Assembly: GCA_963678275.1 (NCBI GenBank)
Contig: OY782765.1
Span: forward strand, 1,612,001-1,676,000
Source: G963677445 sp963678275
Lineage (GTDB): Bacteria; Bacteroidota; Ignavibacteria; Ignavibacteriales; Melioribacteraceae
Length of the DNA stretch: 64,000 nucleotides
Direction of reading: 5' to 3'
Within the stretch, counting starts at the first letter, position 1; each line of letters begins with the position of its first letter. The notes under the pieces were generated by a model. It saw nothing but the letters and a program-made list of their open reading frames with translations. It was not told where the DNA came from and did no database searches. Of the stretch, positions 44,701-51,605 are shown one piece after another. The position numbers and the translations under genes are program-made.

Positions 44701-44811
44701 GATAGGCTGATGCATATGCCATAAAAATGCTATGTAAATCGGAGGGTTTTCTTTTTCTCCGCCATTAAGTGTAAATGCGATTAAAAAGAAAAACAGAAGA
44801 ATTTTTTTCAT
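41791..44811 (-). CDS. Secreted GH57 glycosidase with carbohydrate-binding modules and T9SS sorting domain
   Basis: A 1006-residue protein started at the ATG at 44811 (a signal peptide follows; GGTGG upstream). The GH57 catalytic region (about 25-500) shows AFLWHMHQPIYWPYE, GIFPPENAF with the likely nucleophile Glu, and VLHHDGDNYGG with a candidate acid/base Asp. GH57 enzymes act on alpha-glucans by retention. Then come a starch-binding-like module (CBM25-type, 'GGKLHWGVNNQGSTW', about 640-740), a DOMON/CBM9-like module starting IDGQLDDAAQLVDE, and a T9SS sorting domain (EQNYPNPFNPETTIKFTIP ... ASGFYIYKLNAG ... KMILMK). Most GH57 enzymes are intracellular or archaeal, so this secreted form is notable. 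Substrate within the alpha-glucan group is not resolved. Confidence 0.9.
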   Translation of the reverse strand: MKKILLFFFLIAFTLNGGEKENPPIYIAFLWHMHQPIYWPYENLIETDNNGRFPYSIADIHNQRLGPYNSWPKDAVQSGIDAGLPHIGAQVSFSGSLVENLNNLEAGGNGNFQNWKSHWNYIKTQTTSLGNPRLDMVGFGYHHPLMGLIDYSDIRKQIQAHKEIFSTNFSGNYSRGIFPPENAFTPEMIPALADEGIEWALIDNIHFERTCEGYPWASEGGLYEPNGSDILNPNPGDWIQLNNLWAPTKVSAAWSSKPKWIEYADPETGEVTRIIGVPADRYLGNEDGRGGFGALQYESVMSQFESYNTDSEHPILIVLHHDGDNYGGGSESYYHSNFQNFVNWLQSNPSRFVCTTIQDYLDMFPPAQDDVIHVENGSWSGADNGDPEFMKWLGAPGDNGYSPDRNSWAVVTAAKNFVEQAEQINPNANDTKEARRYYMNSQTSCYWYWDGSLNGIWDSNPTRACNYVFQHAGNITGTDNTGPSIFHPQREPYNPGGTEWGISQSSDFMVWSYVFDRSGLKTVKLKYREDLDGVNSMDNHQNETYAGGSDVGSWQEIDMTEWDIASQTNPTPMYKAKQYQAEITGINDKLLDYYIEAVDSNNNVSKSIIKHVWVGNYSGGSTGSYSVTWDPTQPDENDLITITITDAGQGGKLHWGVNNQGSTWQTPDEVYWPIGSQLFQGTGPAVETPFEGPDTSGSLTLQIGPFNNAAQSVETIAFVIHYDDDTWDNNSGSDYHIYIGGGGQQGFVIDGQLDDAAQLVDENDGLQLYAAWDPPQLYIAAKPAGQSGGDLFIMLAQNSGAMTASPWAKGGEVMQWDAFLANESENNWCGWFDNEGDAEQISGTYLEGTINLEQEFGVIPSNVYLALGVYENPDGGALLKQVPAAVAADGNISSDEFHNLLLQAVGIEEELSIPGQFSLEQNYPNPFNPETTIKFTIPSVTDNGAIPVSLKIYDILGSEVATLVSENKSPGTYQVRWNASGAASGFYIYKLNAGSFAASGKMILMK

Positions 44812-44992
44812 GTTGACCACCGTATTTTTAAAAAAAATTTAATCAGGCAATTATTTATATTGAATTTTAAATCATTTTTAATCAGTTTAAAAGGGTTTTT
44901 AAAGCTAATATGTAAGCAGGCTGAATAACAGAAAATGTTTTCAGTATATTACAGCTCAATATAATAAATATTTTATAATTATTTTTTAGAAG

Positions 44993-45841
44993 ATGGCTGA
45001 ATTATCCTCAAAAGATATTCTTACCGTTATTGTTGGTTCTTTTATTATTCTGCCGATAATAAGTCCTTTCCTTATTGGTATTTTTCACAGATTTGAGGAT
45101 AAAGTACACAAATCGGAAGGTATGCCTCCGCGCGATTTAGGCCCCAACCAGTCTGTTTTACCTTATACAATAATAATAGCCACAATCTTCAGTGTTGTTC
45201 ATTCACTCTATTTTTATGGTGAGCCATCCTTTTTCCTTGTGCTGGTATTGAGCTGGGTAGGTATGATACTTTTTCTGAGACTCCCCGCAAAGCTATTTAA
45301 TATCGCGCTTTTTATTTTTGTCGCGGCCAACATTGTAAACCTGGGTCTTTACCTCGATGTTGGTTATCAGCCATATATTCCCATGTATCTCTGTTTTCTG
45401 GACCTTTTTTCGGCAGGTCTTTTTGTAACACATAATAAATGTTACAATGCTTTTTATAAATGGCGAAAAAGTTATTCTCTTACTTACCTCGAAGCCAGGA
45501 AATTAATTTCAAGTCAGGATGAATTATGTTTCCAGATATGGCAGGAAAATCTTCAGATATACGAAAGCCCCGAACCGGAAAAAATTTATTACGAATATCC
45601 CGAACTATTTGACGCTTTTCAGCCATATAATAAATCCCTTGAGGGGGGAATCTGGGCGGGCCAGTCATACAGATCAAAAGAAGATCTGTCCGATCAAATC
45701 AGAAAATCGCTCGCTGAAATTGACAGGAGAACAATACTTATCAGAAGGGACACCTATTATTTCATGATTATTTACGGAGCCATGATGGTTCTGGTATTCG
45801 CTATCTCCACCTATTTCGGCAGAAAAACAGGGGTTAGCTGA
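44993..45841 (+). CDS. Membrane protein of unknown function
   Basis: The 282-residue protein has about five hydrophobic helices in the first 150 residues (near 9-30, 55-76, 79-97, 102-122, 128-146), a hydrophilic domain of about 110 residues with EARKLISSQDELCFQIWQENLQIY, and a final helix (about 258-277). I recognise no domain. It starts at the ATG at 44993 after AGAAG. It is divergent from the GH57 gene and converges on the CHAD gene with an eight-base overlap of the 3' ends. Function unknown; inner-membrane location inferred. Confidence 0.75.
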   Translation: MAELSSKDILTVIVGSFIILPIISPFLIGIFHRFEDKVHKSEGMPPRDLGPNQSVLPYTIIIATIFSVVHSLYFYGEPSFFLVLVLSWVGMILFLRLPAKLFNIALFIFVAANIVNLGLYLDVGYQPYIPMYLCFLDLFSAGLFVTHNKCYNAFYKWRKSYSLTYLEARKLISSQDELCFQIWQENLQIYESPEPEKIYYEYPELFDAFQPYNKSLEGGIWAGQSYRSKEDLSDQIRKSLAEIDRRTILIRRDTYYFMIIYGAMMVLVFAISTYFGRKTGVS

Positions 45842-46781
45842 AAAAGCTTATTACTTCCACCCAGAAGTTCTCCCTGTTTAATTCATTCCAGGCCTCAATA
45901 AATTCATTGTATTTATTCTCTCTGAGTTTTTTCATTTCCTCAAGGAAATAATCTATTCCCGGCTTAACCTGGGCGAAGGGTGCATGATGACCGTAAAAGT
46001 CAATGGTCTTTTTCACCTCTTTTTTACTTAACACAGGAATCATATCCAGCCAGACATCACAATCATGAATAGTTCCGAGTAGTTCATGAATAATGACAAG
46101 TTTTTTTACGAGCGCTTCCAGGTCGGTTCCATATACCGGAAGAAATATATCGAGAGTATACCTGAGCTGTTTATTAATTTTACGCAATTCATGTAATTCA
46201 AAAACTCTTTCGGGATTAAAAATAAACGGCTCATAGGATTTAATTTTAGATACAAGCTGTTCTGTTAAACTCAGCATATGTTTTTTAAATATTTTCGACT
46301 CGCTAAGGTAACGGGGAGTCAGTTTTTTCTTCTCTGAGCATTCTTTGTTTAACATTTTCAGAACTTCGGAATTTTCTGCCGATTTCAGAACACGGTTAAC
46401 TTCACTCTGCTGTTTTTTCCTTTTTTGTTCAATCCTCACAATCAAACGTTTGACGCCGGGTATCAATTTTTGCGATTCGGTTTTTTCAACAAATTTATTC
46501 AGGTAGATTATCTGCACATCTGAATCCCTCGCGGCTCCCAAAGCGCCGGTAAGAGTTTTGACAAAATCGAGATACCGGGTTTTATCTTTTTTATTGAAGC
46601 AGTTCCCGAAAACTTCAAGGGCGCTTCTTATTTTTCTTGTTGTAATTCTCAGTTTATGAAGCTGCTCCGGATTGCCTCCTTTTTTTACATCCGGCAGCAA
46701 TTTGGTAAGTCTTTTCTGATTTTGCTCCAGGATACTTAAACCAAAATTGTAAAAAGGATCTGATTTAACATTTTTTTTCAT
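45834..46781 (-). CDS. CHAD domain protein
   Basis: A 315-residue, strongly basic helical protein with the CHAD signature: QLHKLRITTRKIRSALEVF near the N terminus and FELHELRKINKQLRYTLDIF near 200, each carrying the conserved His and basic residues. CHAD domains bind polyphosphate through these residues. No CYTH catalytic domain is fused. A divergently transcribed Ser/Arg/Lys-rich protein begins 230 bases away. Role: probable polyphosphate-binding factor. Confidence 0.9.
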   Translation of the reverse strand: MKKNVKSDPFYNFGLSILEQNQKRLTKLLPDVKKGGNPEQLHKLRITTRKIRSALEVFGNCFNKKDKTRYLDFVKTLTGALGAARDSDVQIIYLNKFVEKTESQKLIPGVKRLIVRIEQKRKKQQSEVNRVLKSAENSEVLKMLNKECSEKKKLTPRYLSESKIFKKHMLSLTEQLVSKIKSYEPFIFNPERVFELHELRKINKQLRYTLDIFLPVYGTDLEALVKKLVIIHELLGTIHDCDVWLDMIPVLSKKEVKKTIDFYGHHAPFAQVKPGIDYFLEEMKKLRENKYNEFIEAWNELNRENFWVEVISFFS

Positions 46782-46812
46782 TGGTATCCTGCTATTATTC
46801 TCCGGTTTAAAA

Positions 46813-46820
46813 CAAAAATA
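46813..46820 (-). promoter_or_regulatory. Possible -7 element of the CHAD gene
   Basis: TATTTTTG on the minus strand fits TAnnTTTG exactly and would give a leader of about 25 bases, but there is no TTG at the 20-base spacing seen in the stronger promoters. Confidence 0.35.
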
Positions 46821-47011
46821 ATAAAATATTGAACAATTATTTAAGATATTGCCTTTGTCAGAAGGCTTTTATTGACTATCTTGTTAGGTTTTTTGATAAA
46901 TAGTTATTAATTTAGGATAAATTTTTGTCTAGAAACGACTTTTTTTTGAATAAATATTTTTATTTTTCGTATTAGCAAATTTTTCAGACGAACATTTCAC
47001 AGGCGCGTTGA

Positions 47012-47752
47012 ATGGACCAGACCTCAATAATTTATACTACCCTCGCGATATTTTTTGCTTCAGCAATAATTGTGATCATCACTTCTTATATTGTATTCCG
47101 AATACGTCAAAAAGCAAGCGGTGAGCTAAAACCTCATGAAAGGATAGCTCTGGAGGACAGAGCAAAGAGAAAGGAAAAGCCGGCGCCTCCCGAAAAAAAG
47201 GTCGAAACTCCAAAAGTTAAACAGAAAAGCAGAAGCTCTTCATCTTCATCTTCTTCCAGATCACATGAAAAGAGAAGCTCTTCGAGCATGTCAACAAAAG
47301 AAAAAATTGAAATTGAAAAAGAAAAATACCGCAGAGCAAAAGAAAAACGTGAACAAGATAAATCTTCACAGAGAAGGTCATCCTCCTCCTCTTCATCTCA
47401 CAGCCGCAAGAAACCTGTGAGTTCATCTTCAGAAAAAAGAATGCAGGTGATTAAAGATTCAGGTGAAGAAAAAAACAGATCGAGAAGTTCGCAGAAAGAA
47501 GATTATGAAAGGAGAAAAAGAGCCCGACTAAAACATGGCTTAAGCAGGGATAAACGAATAAAAGTTATAAATAAACCAGATAAACCGGAAAAATCGCCTC
47601 CTCCCCAAAAGGATGATGAAGAAATCAAATGGACAAATGATTCACCTATAAGCTACTACGCGCCTGATGACGAAATATCGGGAGAAAGAAAAAAAACAGA
47701 CAATTCGGATGATTATTACAGCATCAATATCAATCCCGATAAGGATAAATAA
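47012..47752 (+). CDS. Membrane-anchored Ser/Arg/Lys-rich low-complexity protein
   Basis: The 246-residue protein has one transmembrane helix (about 8-31) and then a long, highly charged, apparently disordered cytoplasmic tail. The tail contains serine runs mixed with Arg and Lys (residues about 72-150: SRSSSSSSSSRS, RSSSSMSTKEK, RRSSSSSSSHSRKK), a Lys/Arg/Glu coiled stretch, a proline/acidic segment and an acidic C-terminus. I recognise no family. The composition recalls eukaryotic SR tails and polyphosphate-binding Ser/Lys-rich tracts. The serine codons vary (tca, tct, tcc, agc), so this is selected protein sequence rather than a simple DNA repeat. Divergent from the CHAD gene. Confidence 0.75.
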   Translation: MDQTSIIYTTLAIFFASAIIVIITSYIVFRIRQKASGELKPHERIALEDRAKRKEKPAPPEKKVETPKVKQKSRSSSSSSSSRSHEKRSSSSMSTKEKIEIEKEKYRRAKEKREQDKSSQRRSSSSSSSHSRKKPVSSSSEKRMQVIKDSGEEKNRSRSSQKEDYERRKRARLKHGLSRDKRIKVINKPDKPEKSPPPQKDDEEIKWTNDSPISYYAPDDEISGERKKTDNSDDYYSININPDKDK

Positions 47753-47842
47753 CCTTTGATTTCTTAACAATATAATAATTTCATCTGACAACAATTTTCT
47801 TTTAGTTTATACACAGATTTTATGATAATTTGTGGTGTATAA

Positions 47843-48061
47843 GTGGAATTTAAAAATCATCTGCATATCTACTCGGAAGAAAGGCTCAGGATGTTAGTGG
47901 AAAGAGAAAAGTCTTTCGTTAATATCGATAATTATGAGCTTGCCTGTGGACAGTCGCCGCCCCCTGCCGGAAAGAAAAATAATCAAGTTGAAAAAATTTT
48001 CGAAAATGAAATCGAAAGTTTTTATCCGGATTCCGAATATCAACTGATTATCAGAGCATAA
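47843..48061 (+). CDS. Small hypothetical protein
   Basis: A 72-codon frame with a GTG start, 90 bases after the preceding gene on the same strand. The predicted protein is acidic and balanced in composition (HIYSEERLRMLVEREKSF ... EKIFENEIESFYPDSEY). No ribosome-binding site of quality and no family. It may be real because the frame is free of the low-complexity seen in shadows, but the evidence is thin. Confidence 0.4.
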   Translation: MEFKNHLHIYSEERLRMLVEREKSFVNIDNYELACGQSPPPAGKKNNQVEKIFENEIESFYPDSEYQLIIRA

Positions 48062-48191
48062 AAAGAGAAATACTTTAAGAACTCCCTGACTCCCATCAGA
48101 CTATTTTGTTGTGATTTCATACAACAAGACACAATTCAATTAATTTTTTGCGATTTAATCCCCTCACCTAAGGCGCCAGAGCGTGCTATAT

Positions 48192-48357
48192 GGTTTACCT
48201 GACGGCATACCCGGACGCTTTCTACTTTTTTTTTCTACCAATATTTTGCCCCTGACAGGGGCAATCCTATATAGCAATTTTTTTTATGTCCCCGTTAGGG
48301 ACAGCATATTGGTAAAAATATAATAAGCAAAATATTCTGTGTGCCGTCAGGTACACC
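48192..48357. repeat. 166-bp MITE-like inverted-repeat element
   Basis: The element begins GGTTTACCTGACGGCATAC (48193 region) and ends with the inverse, reading GGTGTACCTGACGGCACAC on the minus strand (48357-48339), 17 of 19 bases the same. Inside is a second inverted pair, TACCAATATTTTGC (48236-48249) and AGCATATTGGTA (48303-48314), and two hairpins, TTGCCCCTGACAGGGGCAA (48246-48264) and GTCCCCGTTAGGGAC (48288-48302). No coding frame. The nested symmetry suggests a non-autonomous mobile or REP-like unit. Confidence 0.7.
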
Positions 48358-48530
48358 ATTTTTATTCACGGGAGTACAATAAATATATTTATAACAGTCC
48401 GCAATTCAACAAGTTATCCAAAGATTTTTAGGGATGCTCGTTAAAAACAGGATAAATTATTTTACGAATAGATTTCCAAAAGAAGTTGTTTTTCTTACCA
48501 GGGGTTACGAGTTCAGAATTTATTCCCCGG
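48358..48530. other. Intergenic remainder, no gene seen
   Basis: AT-rich sequence between the inverted-repeat element and the 3' end of the IMPDH-like gene; nothing supported. Confidence 0.4.
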
Positions 48531-49547
48531 CTATTTTTTTGGCAATCTTTCAATATATGAACTATGGCTGAGCACAGCAAAAGTTTCCACTTTTTTTAGC
48601 TGCTCAATACCTGAACAGTTCATGTAACTTAAAGCGCTTCTTAACCCGTCCGAAATAGAATTTATGACATTGACTACTGTCCCTTTGTAAGGAACCATTG
48701 TTTCTTCACCTTCAATAAACTCTCCCTTCATTTTAACTCCGAAAGAAGCGGAACCCCTGTATTTTTTCCATAACATATCATCATATTTTATCACTTCGCC
48801 CGGTGTTTCTCTCGTTCCCGCCAGCATTCTGCCAAGCATCACCACATCGGCGCCGAGAGCGATCGCTTTTACAACATCCCCCGGAGATTTTATCCCCCCG
48901 TCGGCAATCAGTCCGATATCAAGCTTTTCTTCCTCCCGGACATGATATACGCTCAGAAGTGAGCTTACCTGTCCTATCCCGATTCCTGTCTGCATTGAAG
49001 TTGTGCAAACACTTCCCCCCCCTATGCCAATCCTTACCGCGTCGGCTCCGGCATTTACAAGGTCTTTTAAAGTCGCCCCGTGAGCAATATTTCCGAGAAT
49101 TACTTTCACATCAAATTTTGATTTTAACTCCGAACATTTATTAAGCACTTCCCGGTTATTCGCGTTCGCTGTGTCAATGCAGATCATCTTTACTTTTTCC
49201 GCAAGCCTGGCAACATTTGATTCACTTGTCGTAAGCCCTATCGAAACAGCTTCCACATCCTGATTAAATGAATCATTGTCGATAAGCTCCTTTAATGATG
49301 AATCAAACCGGTTTAATATTCCTACGCAACCCATTTTCTTTAAAGTTGAGCTCATCTCAATGCCTGTTACTGTATCCATCGGGCTTGAAAGAACCGGCAC
49401 ATTAAGTTCTTTTCCCAGAAAACTGCATTTGGTAACCGCGTCCATCCTGCTTTTAATAGTTGATATCACAGAAGGAATCAGACTGATATCGTCATAAGTA
49501 AGAGAATAGTCGAAATTATTGAGTTGTGATTTGGAATATATTTTCAT
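48531..49547 (-). CDS. IMP dehydrogenase/GMP reductase family protein without CBS domains
   Basis: A 338-residue barrel enzyme started at the ATG at 49547 (MKIYSKSQLNNFDYSLTYDD), the family start; a longer frame runs back into a terminator. The active-site loop is GIGGGSVCTTSMQTGIG with the catalytic Cys, and later motifs are LIADGGIKSPGDVVKAIALGA, VMLGRMLAGT and KKYRGSASFG. The CBS pair normally inserted in IMPDH is absent, as in GMP reductases and GuaB1-like proteins. Either GMP-to-IMP reduction or a variant IMPDH reaction is possible. The loop has GGG where most members have GPG. Confidence 0.85.
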   Translation of the reverse strand: MKIYSKSQLNNFDYSLTYDDISLIPSVISTIKSRMDAVTKCSFLGKELNVPVLSSPMDTVTGIEMSSTLKKMGCVGILNRFDSSLKELIDNDSFNQDVEAVSIGLTTSESNVARLAEKVKMICIDTANANNREVLNKCSELKSKFDVKVILGNIAHGATLKDLVNAGADAVRIGIGGGSVCTTSMQTGIGIGQVSSLLSVYHVREEEKLDIGLIADGGIKSPGDVVKAIALGADVVMLGRMLAGTRETPGEVIKYDDMLWKKYRGSASFGVKMKGEFIEGEETMVPYKGTVVNVINSISDGLRSALSYMNCSGIEQLKKVETFAVLSHSSYIERLPKK

Positions 49548-49560
49548 TGTTATACCTTTA

Positions 49561-49607
49561 AAATAAAAAAACCGGCCCGGCCTGCTGTAAGCAGCGCCGG
49601 GACCGGC
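49561..49607 (-). terminator. Intrinsic terminator after pepF
   Basis: A long G/C-rich stem (GCCGGTCCCGGCGCTGC pairing with GCAGGCCGGGCCGGT, one bulge) is followed on the minus strand by seven T. It separates the pepF-like gene from the IMPDH-like gene. Confidence 0.9.
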
Positions 49608-49617
49608 TAAAATAAAA

Positions 49618-51513
49618 TTAATCTTCGAGTAATTCTTCCATCTGGTCAAGCAGTTTATTCATCTTTTTAACTACAGCCAGAACAACTTCCGGAGAATTCA
49701 TATCAACTCCGGCATCCTTAAGCACATCAATAGGATATTTTGAACTGCCGGAGCTGAGGAAATTGATTATTCTGTCAATAGCGGGCTGACCTTCCTCTTT
49801 CACCTGCGCTACAAGAGCCTGTGAAGCGGCAAAACTGGTGGCATACTGATATACATAAAAATTATAGTAGAAATGAGGAATACGCGCCCATGTGTAATTT
49901 TCCTCTTCATCAACCACCATATCGGGACCCCAGTAGTTTTTATACATTTCACCATACATTTCAGAGAGTATATCGGGGGTTAAAGCTTCACCCTTTTCTG
50001 TCCTCTCGTGAGCTGCCTGTTCAAATTCGGCAAACCTGGTCTGACGGTAAAATGTAAATGTCATCTGACTGAGATTCTTTTCAATTAACGCGAGTTTTTC
50101 CTCTTTGCTCTTCGCATTCTGAATGAGATAATCAAGAAGCAGGGCTTCATTAATTGTTGACGCTACTTCAGCGACAAAAATGGAATAATTGGCGTAGGGA
50201 TATGGCTGGTTGGTAGCCGTCAGGTAAGAATGCATATTATGGCCCATTTCATGCGCGAGGGTGAATACATCACTCAACTGACCGTTCCAGTTCAGCAGCA
50301 CATAGGGATGTTTCCCATATGTTGTTCCCGATGAATAGGCGCCGGTTCTTTTACCTTTGGTTTCATAAACATCAATCCAGCGGTTTTCAAATGCCATTTT
50401 CAAATTATTGATATATTCTTCTCCGAGCGGCGCGAGAGCTTTCAGACAAAGTTCAACTCCTTCATCGTAGGTATATTCTTTTGTTACTGAAGGGAATAAT
50501 GTAACATAGGTATCATACGCGTGCATATCATCAAGGCCGAGAACTTTTTTCTTCAGACCACACCACCTGTGAAGCGGTTCGGCATTATCACGGGCGGTTT
50601 TTACAAGATTATCATAAACTGATAATGGAATGTTATTTCTGTCGAGAGCAGCCTGGCGGGTGTTATCATATTTCCTTGCAGTAGCATTAAACATGCCCGC
50701 TTTGATATTTCCATTAAATAGTGAAGCAAGAAGATTTTTATTCTTCATATAAGGTTCATAATATCCACGATATACTCTCTCACGAAAATCACGGTCATTT
50801 GAGTATAAAGCCGCATAATATCTTCCATCCGAAATTTTAATTTCTTCATCCGAATCTTCGGCCTTTACCATAGGATAATCAATATCGGCATTTTTGTACA
50901 TACTGAAGGCGTCCCCGGGCACACCTCTGACAGGTCCGGAAAGAGCCATAAGTTCTTCAAGTTCCTTGCTCAGCGTGTGCTCTTTGGTACGCAGCATATC
51001 TTTCAACATCTGAGTATAAACCTGCAATTCGGCCTCTTCTTTCACAAATCCCCAAAGTTTATCTTCCGGAATTTTTAAGATTTCAGGCTGAATATAAGAG
51101 CCTGCGGCAGATACTTTTGATGATAAAGCAATCAGTCGGTCGAACATTGCTTTATATTTTGTGTTGTTCAGATCACGGTCCTTTGCCAGGCTGGAATAGA
51201 GAGCCATTTGTCCGAATGTAATTCCTACCTCATCATCAAACTTCAAACAGGCGAGAAGGTCCGCGGCTGAATTACCAATCTTTCCTTCGAACTGACCATA
51301 TTCATCAACTTTAGATTCCATCAATTTAAAATCGGCTTCCCAGGCTTCGTCCGATTCATAAATATCGGTTAGATTCCATTTATATTTTGCCTCTATCTGA
51401 TCCCTGGTGGGAAGCTCTCCACCACCCTGAGCATTTAAATTACTCCAGTTCATCCCTGTAGCTAAAACAAGCATTAAAACGGTCCTTACTATTTTGTGGA
51501 CATAATTTATCAT
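49618..51513 (-). CDS. pepF: Oligoendopeptidase F-type metallopeptidase (M3), exported
   Basis: The 631-residue protein has the M3 zinc motif HEMGHNMHSY near residue 420, preceded by the family N-terminal helical domain (about 60-200) and followed by the conserved FVAEVASTINEALL stretch supplying the third zinc ligand. It cleaves oligopeptides. Unusually for PepF, the N terminus is a signal peptide (about 1-29, ending NLNAQ), so the enzyme is expected in the periplasm, where it could break down peptides released by secreted proteases. Confidence 0.93.
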   Translation of the reverse strand: MINYVHKIVRTVLMLVLATGMNWSNLNAQGGGELPTRDQIEAKYKWNLTDIYESDEAWEADFKLMESKVDEYGQFEGKIGNSAADLLACLKFDDEVGITFGQMALYSSLAKDRDLNNTKYKAMFDRLIALSSKVSAAGSYIQPEILKIPEDKLWGFVKEEAELQVYTQMLKDMLRTKEHTLSKELEELMALSGPVRGVPGDAFSMYKNADIDYPMVKAEDSDEEIKISDGRYYAALYSNDRDFRERVYRGYYEPYMKNKNLLASLFNGNIKAGMFNATARKYDNTRQAALDRNNIPLSVYDNLVKTARDNAEPLHRWCGLKKKVLGLDDMHAYDTYVTLFPSVTKEYTYDEGVELCLKALAPLGEEYINNLKMAFENRWIDVYETKGKRTGAYSSGTTYGKHPYVLLNWNGQLSDVFTLAHEMGHNMHSYLTATNQPYPYANYSIFVAEVASTINEALLLDYLIQNAKSKEEKLALIEKNLSQMTFTFYRQTRFAEFEQAAHERTEKGEALTPDILSEMYGEMYKNYWGPDMVVDEEENYTWARIPHFYYNFYVYQYATSFAASQALVAQVKEEGQPAIDRIINFLSSGSSKYPIDVLKDAGVDMNSPEVVLAVVKKMNKLLDQMEELLED

Positions 51514-51605
51514 ATTGTGTTCCTTGTTAAATAGTGATTTGGTTTAGGAAAACTTTTCCGGAACACAGATTAATTCAACATAAGAGACTTTAAATTTAAC
51601 TAAAA

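Noticed and set aside
47217..47426. Minus-strand reading frame inside the Ser/Arg/Lys-rich gene
   Set aside because: It is the complement of serine and lysine codon runs and has only low-complexity translation.
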